A stretch of 64,000 nt of DNA from Blastococcus sp. DSM 46786 (GTDB taxonomy: Bacteria; Actinomycetota; Actinomycetes; Mycobacteriales; Geodermatophilaceae), in NCBI RefSeq assembly GCF_900109665.1, contig NZ_FOAO01000004.1:160650-224649 (forward strand). Reading direction: 5' to 3'. Shown here piece by piece: positions 18,714 through 28,068 of this stretch. The first letter of the stretch is position 1. Each line of letters opens with the position of its first letter. The notes beneath the pieces were generated by a model that worked only from the letters and a program-made list of their open reading frames with translations, made no database searches and had not been told where the DNA came from. A program made the translations under genes and the position numbers.

Positions 18714-19306
18714 GCCTTGTCCTCCCCGGCCGCCGGCTCCGCGGCCTTGGGCTTGAAACGAAGCAGCCGGAACCGCTCCTCCACGAGGAGGTCGCCGGCC
18801 TGGTCCACGTACTTCTTGTGCAGGGTGAGGAAGCAGCCCTCGCCGAGCGCCGTGCGCTTGACCGGCGAGATCGACTCGATCGTGAAGTGTGCGGTCACGT
18901 GGTCGCCCGGGTGCAGCTCGCGGTGGTACTCCTGCTCCACGTTGGTGGCGACCACCGAGGTGTAGCCGGCCTGGTCGAGCAGGTTCAGCAGCCGCGAGTA
19001 GGCGAAGTCCTCGACGATCCCCTCACTCCGCAGCCGGTGGACCTCCCGCCACCGCCGATAACCGGCCATCACCCAGGTGGAGATCATCGCCGGCGGGCAG
19101 ACGATCCCCTGCCGACCGGTCTCGCGAGCCCGGGCCTGGTCCACGTAGACGGGATTGCGGTCGTCGTGCGCCTCGACCCAGTTGCGGACCATCGCCTCGT
19201 TGACCGCATACCGTGCCACGCGCGGCGGCTCGGCCTCCATGCCTACGAAGCCGGTCAGTTGTTCGGCCAGGCCGGCCTGCGCCTCCGTGCTGCTCCCTGC
19301 CGTCAC
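18710..19306 (-). CDS. MaoC/FAS1-type dehydratase-like protein, separated N-terminal half of ChsH2
   Basis: A 198-residue hotdog-fold protein resembling the N-terminal MaoC part of ChsH2, the subunit that forms the hydratase with ChsH1. It has the substrate-binding-type segment GIVCPPAMISTWVM and a C-terminal beta-rich half but no clear Asp/His hydratase motif, as expected for the non-catalytic partner. I chose the GTG at 19304-19306 because GGAAGGGGA precedes it; an upstream TTG at 19331-19333 lies inside the operator and is less likely. First gene of an 11-gene leftward operon that runs to 7967. Confidence 0.8.
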   Translation of the reverse strand: MTAGSSTEAQAGLAEQLTGFVGMEAEPPRVARYAVNEAMVRNWVEAHDDRNPVYVDQARARETGRQGIVCPPAMISTWVMAGYRRWREVHRLRSEGIVEDFAYSRLLNLLDQAGYTSVVATNVEQEYHRELHPGDHVTAHFTIESISPVKRTALGEGCFLTLHKKYVDQAGDLLVEERFRLLRFKPKAAEPAAGEDKA

Positions 19307-19328
19307 GCCGTCCCCTTCCGCTGTATCT

Positions 19329-19342
19329 AGCAAGCGCTTGGT
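19329..19342. promoter_or_regulatory. KstR2-type operator between side-chain operon and TetR gene
   Basis: AGCAAGCGCTTGGT fits the mycobacterial KstR2 palindrome AnCAAGnnCTTGnT at every fixed position. Leftward it touches a -10 box TAGATA (19324-19329), and rightward TACGCT (19342-19347), so a bound repressor would block both directions. The identical 14-mer occurs at 49728. Confidence 0.75.
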
Positions 19343-19444
19343 ACGCTAATGGGAGACGTGGACGACAAGCCCCCGAGTCCCACTCGGCGGGACCGGCTCG
19401 GTCGCCGGCCGAACCGGCAGCGGACAACGCGGAAGGGACTGGCG

Positions 19445-20062
19445 GTGGCCGAGATCGGAGCGCGGCAGGAGAGCCTTCAGGCACCCGGGGACCGGCGCGC
19501 AGCCATCCTGGCACGCTCGGCGGAGCTGTTCGCGACGCGTGGCGTGGCGGCGACGACGGTCCGGCACATCGGCGAGGCCGCCGGGGTGCTGTCCGGCAGC
19601 CTGTACCACCACTTCCCTTCCAAGGACGCCATCGTGGGCGAGGTGCTGAGGGCCTTCATGGAGGACATCCAGCGCCGCTTCGCAGAGGTCGCTCGGCAAG
19701 CCGGTACGCCTGAGGAGACGGTGCGCCGACTGGTGCACGAGACGCTGGCCGTGATCGAGGAGCACCCGCACCCGACGGCGATGTACCAGAACGACCGCCA
19801 GTACCTGCGCGACCGCGGCCTGCTCGAGCCGGTCGACAGCGCATCCCGCGCCGTACGGAGCCACTGGCTGGAGGCCTTGGAGGCGGGCATCGCCGACGGC
19901 ACCTTCCGCGGGGACGTGCCACCCGAGGTCTTCTACCGCGCCCTGCGCGACACGCTCTGGGCGACCATGCACTGGCCGAACCGGAAGGACTTCTCCACCG
20001 AGGAGTTCGCCGACCTGCTGATCGACCTCTTCCTCCACGGCCTGCGCCGGCCCGCCGGCTGA
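19445..20062 (+). CDS. TetR-family repressor, KstR2-like
   Basis: A 205-residue TetR protein. The N-terminal helix-turn-helix (about residues 20-65: TTVRHIGEAAG then SGSLYHHFPSKDAIVGEV) closely follows mycobacterial KstR2, whose ligand is a ring-degradation CoA thioester. A perfect KstR2-type site lies between it and the side-chain operon, supporting autoregulation and control of that operon. I chose the GTG at 19445 because GGAAGGGA precedes it and the length fits. Upstream in-frame starts at 19349 (ATG) and 19358 (GTG) would add a basic tail and could be used if the message is leaderless. Confidence 0.75.
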   Translation: MAEIGARQESLQAPGDRRAAILARSAELFATRGVAATTVRHIGEAAGVLSGSLYHHFPSKDAIVGEVLRAFMEDIQRRFAEVARQAGTPEETVRRLVHETLAVIEEHPHPTAMYQNDRQYLRDRGLLEPVDSASRAVRSHWLEALEAGIADGTFRGDVPPEVFYRALRDTLWATMHWPNRKDFSTEEFADLLIDLFLHGLRRPAG

Positions 20063-20072
20063 CCGGCCACCC

Positions 20073-20708
20073 TCACTGCGGGCGGGGTATCTGCTTCGTG
20101 ATGAACAGCCCCTCCGCACTGACGCAGATCTCGCCGCCGGCGGTGATGGTGCCCTCGGTCCGGATCTTGCGCCCGTCCACCGACACCTGACGGCCGGTCA
20201 CGGTGAGCGGCTGGAACAACGGCGTGGTCCGGTGGTAGCGCAGCGTCAGCTCGGCCGTCATCCCTGACGGGCCGGCCCAGTGGTTGGCCACACCGAGGGT
20301 GTGGTCGAGCAGCAAGGCAGAGACCCCGCCGTGCACGAAGCCGGGCGGCCCCTGGTAGGGCAGGCCCAGCGTCGTGGTGCCCTCGATGGCGCCGTCGTCA
20401 CGGCCGGCCAGCGCCAGCGGCGGGGCGATGGCGTTCTCGGGCCCGGTCACCGGGTCGTGCCGGGTCACCCCTTCGCCGGCCCACATGTCCACCATTCGAT
20501 CGGCCATGGGTGGGGCGTGCTGCTCGAGGTGATCTGCGACGGCGTCGAGACGGGCCGCCACGTCCTGCATCTCCGCGGCGCTGTTGCCACCGGCGTGCAG
20601 CAGCGCTGTGACCACCCGGCGAGCCGCCGCGACAGCGGCGTCCACGCCGGCGTTGTCCGGCGTGGCGGTGAGCCGCGGCCGCTGCCGGGCGGCCGCCTCT
20701 GAGCTCAC
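20073..20708 (-). CDS. PaaI-type hotdog thioesterase
   Basis: A 211-residue protein with a C-terminal hotdog domain (about residues 95-205) carrying GPPGFVHGGVSALLLDH, the loop and helix typical of PaaI-like acyl-CoA thioesterases, and an N-terminal helical extension. Its GTG start overlaps the stop of the hydratase gene as GTGA. A close relative is at 55141-55770. It may release CoA from stalled steroid acyl-CoA intermediates; this is inference from context. Confidence 0.75.
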   Translation of the reverse strand: MSSEAAARQRPRLTATPDNAGVDAAVAAARRVVTALLHAGGNSAAEMQDVAARLDAVADHLEQHAPPMADRMVDMWAGEGVTRHDPVTGPENAIAPPLALAGRDDGAIEGTTTLGLPYQGPPGFVHGGVSALLLDHTLGVANHWAGPSGMTAELTLRYHRTTPLFQPLTVTGRQVSVDGRKIRTEGTITAGGEICVSAEGLFITKQIPRPQ

Positions 20709-21577
20709 GGCCGCACCGAGGCGGTCGCGTGCGTGAGCACCGGCGCATCGTCGCGCTCCGGGCACACCGACGTCAGCAGGACGTCGTTCCCGTCCCGCCA
20801 GGCGCTGGTCCGGATGGACTGGCCAGGGTAAACCGAGCCGGCGAAACGCACCGACAGCCCGGTCAGCCGGGTGGCGTCCCCGTCGAGCAGCCCGTCGACG
20901 AGCGACTTAGCCACCAGCCCGAAAGAGGCCAGGCCGTGCAGGATGGGCCGCTCGAAGCCGGCTTGCGCGGCGAACGCCGGATCGGCGTGCAGCGGGTTGA
21001 GGTCGCCGTTGAGCCGGTAGAGCAGCGCCGTTTGCGGCGTCGTCACGGAGTCCAGGACGACGTCGGGCGCCCGGTCGGGTTGCGACCTGGCCACATCGGG
21101 GCCCGGCTCCCCGCCGAAACCGCCTTCGCCGCGGGCCCAGATCTGCATGGTCGTCGTCCACAGCGGGGCGCCGTCGCCGGCGACCGCCGCCTGCTCCAGC
21201 TCGATCACCGCGGCCTTGCCCTTGTCCCAGACGTTCGCCACGCGTGAACTCACCGTGGCCGTGCCTGACGCGGGGATCGGCCGGTGCACCGTCAGCGACT
21301 GCCCGCCGTGCAGGATCCGGCGCAGGTCGATGTCGACACCGGGCATGGACATCGCCATCGGTGGCAGCTCACCGGCCGAGACGCCCTGACCGGCGACCAT
21401 GGCGAACGTCGGGAGAACCTGCAGATCCCGCTCGAACGTGTAGCGCAGCTCGGGATCGGTGCCCGCATGCCCCCCGGCACCGAGGCTGAGGTGGTAGAGA
21501 AGCACGTCGCGGGTGGTCCAGCAGGCCTCGCGGACGCTCGGCTCGGCCGACAGCGCTGTGTCCAGATCGATGGGCAC
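20705..21577 (-). CDS. Double-hotdog MaoC enoyl-CoA hydratase, ChsH3-like
   Basis: A 290-residue two-hotdog protein. The second domain bears the hydratase-2 motif GDLNPLHADP (catalytic Asp and His) and RPILHGLASFG, as in ChsH3/HSD17B4-type hydratases. The N-terminal half has the substrate-binding hotdog without catalytic residues. Such enzymes hydrate long or bulky enoyl-CoAs. GTG start (21575-21577), 4 nt after the thiolase stop; coupled to the thioesterase downstream. With the FadA5-like thiolase and the divergent SDR it makes a full hydratase-dehydrogenase-thiolase set. Confidence 0.8.
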   Translation of the reverse strand: MPIDLDTALSAEPSVREACWTTRDVLLYHLSLGAGGHAGTDPELRYTFERDLQVLPTFAMVAGQGVSAGELPPMAMSMPGVDIDLRRILHGGQSLTVHRPIPASGTATVSSRVANVWDKGKAAVIELEQAAVAGDGAPLWTTTMQIWARGEGGFGGEPGPDVARSQPDRAPDVVLDSVTTPQTALLYRLNGDLNPLHADPAFAAQAGFERPILHGLASFGLVAKSLVDGLLDGDATRLTGLSVRFAGSVYPGQSIRTSAWRDGNDVLLTSVCPERDDAPVLTHATASVRP

Positions 21578-21581
21578 CGCG

Positions 21582-22839
<1,258 letters not shown>

Positions 22840-23018
22840 CGCGGCAGCCCGGCCTCGGGTTCCGGCTCCGCGCCCATCCCAGCCAGCGGAACGACGCAGG
22901 ACACGTGGCTCCGGGACCGCCCTACGCTCCGCCGGCAGCCCGCCCGGCGGGCGCAGTCGAACGTCCGTCACGTGCGGCGGCCGCACCTGTCGGTGGCCGC
23001 TGGAAGAGGAGTAGCCCG

Positions 23019-23951
23019 GTGAACGAAACGACCAGCCTGGAGGGCCGCACGGCCGTCGTCACGGGGGCCGGCGCGGGTCTCGGCCGCGCGGAGGTGCTCG
23101 CCCTGGCCGCCCGCGGCGCGAACGTCGTCGTCAACGATGTCGGCTCGGCGGCGCACGACGTCGTCGCAGAGGTCGAGGCGCTCGGCCGCAAGGCCGTCGC
23201 GGTGACCGGCGACGTCGGCGACTGGAGCCTGGGCGAGCAACTGGTGCAGGCCGCCGTCGACTCCTTCGGCAGCCTGGACATCGTCGTCAACAACGCCGGG
23301 ATCACCCGCGACACCATGCTGTTCAACCTGTCCGAGCAGCAGTGGGACGACGTCATCCGGGTGCACCTCAAAGGCCACGCCTCGGTGTCGCGTGCCGCCG
23401 CGGTGCACTGGCGGCAGGCGTCGAAGGCCACCGGCGGCCCGGTGTACGGGCGGGTGGTCAACACCGCGTCCGAGGCGTTCCTCTTCGGGTCTGCCGGCCA
23501 GGCCAACTACTCCGCGGCCAAGGCCGGGATCGTCGCGCTCACCCTCTCGACCTCCCAGGGGCTGTCCCGCTACGGCGTCACCGCCAATGCGATCTGCCCG
23601 CGTGCGCGCACCGGCATGACCGACGGCGTCTTCGCCGAGGCGGCCACCGGCGACGGGTTGGACATCCTCGCGCCCGAGCGGGTCGGCACGCTGGTCGGCT
23701 ACCTCGCCTCCCCCGCCTCGCAGGGCATCAGCGGCCAGGTCTTCGTCGTCTACGGCGACTTCGTGGCTCTGCTGGCCCCGCCCACCGTGGAGAAGAAGTT
23801 CACCGCTGCCGACGGCACGTTCACCGTCGAGGAGCTCGACGAGCAGCTGACCGGGTACTTCACCGGTCGCAGCCCGCAGCAGACCTTCTCCGCCTACGAC
23901 ATCGCCCGGCTCGACACCACCGGCGTCCAGAACGTGGCCGCCTCCCGCTGA
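23019..23951 (+). CDS. Long SDR, HSD17B4-type 3-hydroxyacyl-CoA dehydrogenase (ChsB1-like)
   Basis: A 310-residue SDR with TGAGAGLG, NNAG, catalytic Ser in NTASEAF and Tyr/Lys in YSAAK, followed by about 60 extra C-terminal residues. The phrases NAGITRDTMLFNLSEQQWDDVI and CPRARTGMT are typical of the dehydrogenase unit of peroxisomal multifunctional protein 2 and of the actinobacterial steroid enzyme ChsB1/Hsd4A. It would oxidise the 22-hydroxy side-chain CoA ester to the ketone cleaved by the divergent FadA5-like thiolase. GTG start with GAGGAG upstream. Confidence 0.8.
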   Translation: MNETTSLEGRTAVVTGAGAGLGRAEVLALAARGANVVVNDVGSAAHDVVAEVEALGRKAVAVTGDVGDWSLGEQLVQAAVDSFGSLDIVVNNAGITRDTMLFNLSEQQWDDVIRVHLKGHASVSRAAAVHWRQASKATGGPVYGRVVNTASEAFLFGSAGQANYSAAKAGIVALTLSTSQGLSRYGVTANAICPRARTGMTDGVFAEAATGDGLDILAPERVGTLVGYLASPASQGISGQVFVVYGDFVALLAPPTVEKKFTAADGTFTVEELDEQLTGYFTGRSPQQTFSAYDIARLDTTGVQNVAASR

Positions 23952-23961
23952 CCCCGTCCAC

Positions 23962-24002
23962 CGGAAGGGCCCCTGCCACCGTCGGCGGCAGGGGCCCTTC
24001 CG
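23962..24002. terminator. Bidirectional terminator hairpin
   Basis: A perfect 16-bp stem (23962-23977 with 23987-24002) and 9-nt loop lie between the convergent SDR genes. Confidence 0.85.
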
Positions 24003-24028
24003 CTGCTCGGAGCTTCCCGGCGAGCTGG

Positions 24029-24802
24029 TCAGAAGACGGCCGGGCCCCGCAGACTGACCTCCGCGCCGCCGTCGACGTAGAGCACCTGGCCCGTCATGTG
24101 CGTGTTCGCCGGACCGATCAGCCAGCTCAGCGCCTCGGCGATCACCTCGGGGCCGGCGTAGCCGTTCAACGGCATGGGCACCGCGCGGTCCATGACCTGC
24201 TTCATCCGCTCGTCGGCGAACAGCGCGGCGCTCATCGGGGTGCGCACCACGCCGGGTGCGACGACGTTCAGCGGGATGCCCGCGCCGGCCCACTCCGGCG
24301 TGACGCAGTCCCGCCGCACCCACTGGGCCAGGGCCGCCTTCGACGAGGGGTACAGCCTCTGCGGCCCCTCCCCCATCACCACCTCGGCCCGGGCGAGGGC
24401 GGCCGCCTCGTCGTCGGCCAGGCAGGCTGCGACGACCTCCACGTCGACCTGCTGGGTGCCGGAGATCGACCCGACGACGGCGGCACGCGGAGCGGGCGCG
24501 GCGGCCAGCGCCGGCCGCAGCCCCTCGGCCAGCGCGGTGACGCCGAAGAAGTTGACGCTCACCAGTGCCGGGGACGGGGTGTTGATGCCGGCGCAGGCGA
24601 CCAGCCCGTCGAGCACTCCCCCGCACCGCTCGAGCACCGCCTCGACGGCATGGGCACGCCCGGTGCACGTGCCCAGGTCGGCGCAGACGTCGGCGTCCTT
24701 CAGGTCGATGCCGATGACGGTGTCGCCCGCCTCGGTGAGCTGCTGGGCCAGGGCCTGGCCGATGCCGGAGGCGGAACCGGTGACGGCGATGCGGCGGGAC
24801 AT
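24029..24802 (-). CDS. 3alpha-hydroxysteroid dehydrogenase-like SDR
   Basis: A 257-residue SDR. The N-terminus (TGSASGIG, then GIDLKDADVCADLGT, and LDGLVACAG) follows the 3alpha-hydroxysteroid dehydrogenase/carbonyl reductase of Comamonas testosteroni rather than ordinary SDRs. Catalytic Ser is in GSISG and Tyr/Lys in YPSSK; the end reads VDGGAEV. Such enzymes oxidise the 3alpha-hydroxyl of bile acids and androstane-type steroids to the 3-ketone needed by KstD. It follows the next SDR by 29 nt and shares its promoter. Confidence 0.75.
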   Translation of the reverse strand: MSRRIAVTGSASGIGQALAQQLTEAGDTVIGIDLKDADVCADLGTCTGRAHAVEAVLERCGGVLDGLVACAGINTPSPALVSVNFFGVTALAEGLRPALAAAPAPRAAVVGSISGTQQVDVEVVAACLADDEAAALARAEVVMGEGPQRLYPSSKAALAQWVRRDCVTPEWAGAGIPLNVVAPGVVRTPMSAALFADERMKQVMDRAVPMPLNGYAGPEVIAEALSWLIGPANTHMTGQVLYVDGGAEVSLRGPAVF

Positions 24803-24831
24803 GGGTCTCCTGGGGGTTCGTCAGCGGGCGA

Positions 24832-25590
24832 TCAGATGTGCGACCCGCCGTCGACCCGCAGGTCCACGCCGGTGAGGTAGGAGGCGTCGCGCGACGCGGC
24901 GAAGGCGATCGTCGCGGCGATCTGCTCGGGCCGGCCGGTTCCCATGGGCGAGACGATCCGGGAGTAGTAGCGCGCGTCCAGGCCCTCGAACTGCACGCCG
25001 GCGGTCAGCGGGGTGGCGGTCGAGCCCGGGGAGACGACCAGGACGCGGATGCCGCGGCCGATCACCTCCGAGGCCAGGCTCAGCGAGAACGCGAGCACCG
25101 CTCCCTTGGTCGCCGAGTACGCCGTCATGTACGGGTTGCCGTGGCTGGCCGACGACGATGCCGTGTTGACGATCACGCCGCCCGCGGGCAGGTGGCGCAG
25201 CGCCTCGCGGCAGAACAGCGCCGTGCCGACGACGTTGACGTCGAACAGGGCTCGCAGGTCCTCGACGGCCAGGGTCCCGATCGGCGTGGTCCGGTGGATG
25301 CCGGCCACGTTGACCAGCGCGTCCAGCTTCTCCAGCGCGGCGACAGCGCCACTCACGGCGGCCACGACGGCGGCCTCGTCGGAGACGTCGGCGACATGCG
25401 GGAGTATCCGCCCCGGCCCGGATGCCGCCGCGACGGTGGCCGCCAGGCCGTCCTCGCTGACGTCGACCGCGAACACCTCGGCGCCCTCGGCGACGAGTCG
25501 CACCGCGGTCGCGCGGCCGATGCCCGAGCCGGCGCCGGTGAGCAGCACGGCGGTGCCGGTGAACCTGTCGCGGACGATCTCGTGCTCCAT
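24832..25590 (-). CDS. Short-chain dehydrogenase/reductase
   Basis: A 252-residue SDR with TGAGSGIG, NVAG, catalytic Ser in NTASSSAS, Tyr/Lys in YSATK and a DGGSHI end. It is a clear paralogue of the SDR at 33832-34581, which closes the ring operon; both share the N-terminal TGAGSGIGRATAVRLVAEGA. The pair suggests the same reaction on related steroids, possibly oxidation of a ring hydroxyl. Start is ATG at 25590. Its promoter lies inside the 3' end of the upstream TetR gene. Confidence 0.75.
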   Translation of the reverse strand: MEHEIVRDRFTGTAVLLTGAGSGIGRATAVRLVAEGAEVFAVDVSEDGLAATVAAASGPGRILPHVADVSDEAAVVAAVSGAVAALEKLDALVNVAGIHRTTPIGTLAVEDLRALFDVNVVGTALFCREALRHLPAGGVIVNTASSSASHGNPYMTAYSATKGAVLAFSLSLASEVIGRGIRVLVVSPGSTATPLTAGVQFEGLDARYYSRIVSPMGTGRPEQIAATIAFAASRDASYLTGVDLRVDGGSHI

Positions 25591-25630
25591 GGCTGCGCCT
25601 GTCTCCCTCGCGTCGCTCGGCGAGAGGCGG

Positions 25631-25680
25631 ACGCTAACCGACCAGCTCGGCCGCGGGTGGGGTGTTCCCGGTCATCGGGA
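25631..25680 (-). promoter_or_regulatory. SDR/3alpha-HSD operon promoter inside the TetR gene end
   Basis: TCCCGGTCATCGGGA at 25666-25680 (perfect arms) and leftward -10 TAGCGT at 25631-25636, 29 nt apart. The -10 box includes the TAG stop codon of the TetR gene. Confidence 0.6.
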
Positions 25681-26326
25681 GCTCGGCGTCCGCCCGTACC
25701 GAGCCGCGCCCGGCGAGCAGCAGCCGGCAGGCGACCCGGAGATCGGCCTCGGCGTCCGGGAGCGAGGTGCGGCCGTTGAGCGCGGAGGTGAGCAGGCCGT
25801 ACCAGCACTGCATGACCAGCCAGACCGCGGTGATGTCCTGCGCAGTCGGCTCTGATGCCCCGAGCGCGCGAAGGAGCAGGTTCTGCGTGGTGCGGTCGCT
25901 GCGGGCCGCCTCCGGCACCCGGGCGGCGTGGGCGGAGTTCTGCGCCTGCAGCAGCGCCTGGGCCAGGGTCGGCCGGTGGAAGAGCTGGCGGGTCGCGGTG
26001 ACCAGCACGTCGTAGACCGCTTCCTCGGGGGCCTGTCCTGGACGCGGCGGCGAGATCCGGGCATCGAGGAGGTCGATCTGCTCGGCCATGACGGCGGAGA
26101 AGAGGTAGGTCTTGGACGGGAAGTACCGGTAGAGGGTGCCGATGGCGACACCGGCCTCCTTGGCCACGTCGTGCATCTGCACTTCGTCCAGCCCCTTGGC
26201 GGCAGCGAGGTCCGCTGCCGCTCGGAGGATGCGTCGGTGCCGCGCCTTCTGACTCGGCGAGGTCGGCTCGGCTGCCTCCCGGGCCTCGGCGATCCTGGGC
26301 ACTGTTACCTCGCGATGTCGGGACAT
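25634..26326 (-). CDS. TetR-family repressor, KstR-like
   Basis: A TetR protein of up to 230 residues. The DNA-binding part (EVQMHDVAKEAGVAIGTLYRYFPSK, split here as positions about 45-70) resembles mycobacterial KstR, the repressor of cholesterol uptake and side-chain genes. Two starts are possible: ATG at 26326, only 11 nt below a TATCAT -10 (26338-26343) and thus near-leaderless, or GTG at 26302 with GAGG in front. I list the ATG. The gene is divergent from kstD. I could not see a canonical KstR palindrome at its own promoter. Confidence 0.75.
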   Translation of the reverse strand: MSRHREVTVPRIAEAREAAEPTSPSQKARHRRILRAAADLAAAKGLDEVQMHDVAKEAGVAIGTLYRYFPSKTYLFSAVMAEQIDLLDARISPPRPGQAPEEAVYDVLVTATRQLFHRPTLAQALLQAQNSAHAARVPEAARSDRTTQNLLLRALGASEPTAQDITAVWLVMQCWYGLLTSALNGRTSLPDAEADLRVACRLLLAGRGSVRADAELPMTGNTPPAAELVG

Positions 26327-26385
26327 GGACGATTGAAATGATACTGACCGGCACCGCATCCCCCGCCAGCCGCCGTACCGCTGAA

Positions 26386-26400
26386 CGGGATCGTGCCTCC
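26386..26400 (+). promoter_or_regulatory. Near-palindrome upstream of kstD
   Basis: TACCGCTGAACGGGA has one mismatch to the TCCCG-N5-CGGGA pattern and lies 60 nt before the kstD start. No -10 is visible at the usual 30-nt distance, so its role here is doubtful. Confidence 0.35.
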
Positions 26401-26459
26401 GACGGGTGACGAGCGCCGGTTGAGTGCCTCGGAGCGGGCGGCGCGCGGAGGAGGCACGG

Positions 26460-28007
26460 GTGGACGGGCAGGATGCAGGGACCGGTGCGCAGGAGAGCGA
26501 GTACGACGTGGTCGTCGTGGGATCCGGGGCCGGGGCGCTGACCGGAGCGTTCGTGGCAGCTGCTCGAGGACGGTCCGTCGTCGTCCTCGAGGCCACGGAC
26601 CGATTGGGCGGCACCTCGGCCTACTCCGGCGCTGCGTGCTGGCTGCCTGGCACGCAGGTGCAGGAGCGCGCCGGGATCGGCGACTCCTCCGAGGCGGCAC
26701 GGACCTACCTGCGGGCGCTGATCGGGGAGGGCACCGCTGCCCACCAGGATGCGTTCGTCGAGCACGCGCCGGCGCTGGTCGAGTTCCTCGAGCGCGACCC
26801 CGCGATCGCCTTCGAGTGGCGACCCTTCCCCGACTACTTCGCCGCCCCGGGCCGGATGGACGCCGGGCGGGCCATCAACCCTCTCGACCTGCCCGCCGCG
26901 GAGCTGGGCGAGCTCGCCGCGCTGGTCCGTCCGCCCGTGGACCGGGACCGGGCCGGTCGGGACCACGCGCGCTCGGCGCCTCTGAGCCAGGGACGGGCGC
27001 TGATCGGGAGGCTGCTGCTGGCCTACGTCCGCGCGGGCGGGAACATCCGCACGGGAGCGCGTGTGACCGGCCTGCTCACCGATGACGGCCGCGTGGTCGG
27101 CGTCGTGGCCCTGACCGCCGACGGCCCGGTGGAGGTGCGCGCCCGACGCGGCGTGCTGCTGGCGGCCGGCGGCTTCGAGCGGAACACGGCCATGCGCGCC
27201 GCGCACGGGGTACCGGGCGCGGCCGAGTGGTCGATGGCCCCGGCGGAGGCCGCAGCCGGAGAGCCGATCGGCGCGGCGGTCGCGCTGGGCGCGGCCACCG
27301 ACCTGCTCGACCAGGCGTGGTTCTGCCCCGGGATCCTGCACCCCGATGGCTCGGCCGCCTTCACGCTCGGATTCCGCGGCGGGCTGATCGTCGACGGCCA
27401 CGGCCACCGGTACGCCGACGAGTCCCTGCCGTACGACCGGATGGGGCGGCAGATGGCGGCCGCCCCGGATCGCGTGCCGTCCTGGCTGATCTTCGACTCC
27501 CGGACCGGCGGAGAGCTGCCGGCCATCTCGCTGCCCCCGCTGCCGGCCGACGTGCACCTCGCCGCCGGCACCTGGGTGCGCGCCGGGACGATCGAGCAAC
27601 TGGCCCGGCAGATGGGCGTCCCGGCGGCTGCGCTGACCGCCACGGTCGACCGCTTCAACGGGTTCGCGGCCGCCGGCGTCGACGAGGACTTCGCGCGCGG
27701 CGACGACCCCTACGACCGGTTCTTCGCTGCCGGCGACGGCCCCAACCCCTGCCTGGTCCCGGTGGACACCGCGCCGTACTACGCCGCCCGCCTGGTCCTG
27801 AGCGATCTCGGCACCAAGGGTGGGCTGCGCACCGACGCGCACGCCCGGGTGCTGCGCGCCGACGGCGACGCGATCCCCGGGCTCTACGCCGCCGGCAACA
27901 CCAGCGCTTCCATGGCGGGGCCTGTCTACCCCGGCCCCGGCGTCCCGATCGGGACCGCCATGGTGTTCAGCTCCCTCGCCGTACGGGACATGACGGGGGC
28001 GCTCTGA
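26460..28007 (+). CDS. kstD: 3-ketosteroid Delta1-dehydrogenase KstD
   Basis: A 515-residue FAD enzyme that introduces the C1-C2 double bond into ring A of 3-ketosteroids. The FAD motif VVVGSGAGAL is at about 17-26 and the second FAD segment RRGVLLAAGGFE near 230. Active-site residues known from Rhodococcus KstD1 are visible: Tyr in SLPYDRMG (about 325) and the Tyr/Gly motif VYPGPGVPIG (Tyr about 490). The GTG start follows GGAGGAGG. Three KstD-family genes occur in the window; this is the one with the full canonical motif. Located between a KstR-like repressor and an HsaA paralogue. Confidence 0.85.
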   Translation: MDGQDAGTGAQESEYDVVVVGSGAGALTGAFVAAARGRSVVVLEATDRLGGTSAYSGAACWLPGTQVQERAGIGDSSEAARTYLRALIGEGTAAHQDAFVEHAPALVEFLERDPAIAFEWRPFPDYFAAPGRMDAGRAINPLDLPAAELGELAALVRPPVDRDRAGRDHARSAPLSQGRALIGRLLLAYVRAGGNIRTGARVTGLLTDDGRVVGVVALTADGPVEVRARRGVLLAAGGFERNTAMRAAHGVPGAAEWSMAPAEAAAGEPIGAAVALGAATDLLDQAWFCPGILHPDGSAAFTLGFRGGLIVDGHGHRYADESLPYDRMGRQMAAAPDRVPSWLIFDSRTGGELPAISLPPLPADVHLAAGTWVRAGTIEQLARQMGVPAAALTATVDRFNGFAAAGVDEDFARGDDPYDRFFAAGDGPNPCLVPVDTAPYYAARLVLSDLGTKGGLRTDAHARVLRADGDAIPGLYAAGNTSASMAGPVYPGPGVPIGTAMVFSSLAVRDMTGAL

Positions 28008-28031
28008 TCCCGATGCCGCCGTCGGACGGCG

Positions 28032-28060
28032 GGCCCCGGTTCCCAGGTGGAGCCGGGGCC
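28032..28060. terminator. Hairpin between convergent kstD and HsaA-like gene
   Basis: GGCCCCGG and CCGGGGCC form an 8-bp stem with a 13-nt loop in the 61-nt gap. Confidence 0.6.
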
Positions 28061-28068
28061 GTTCGGTC

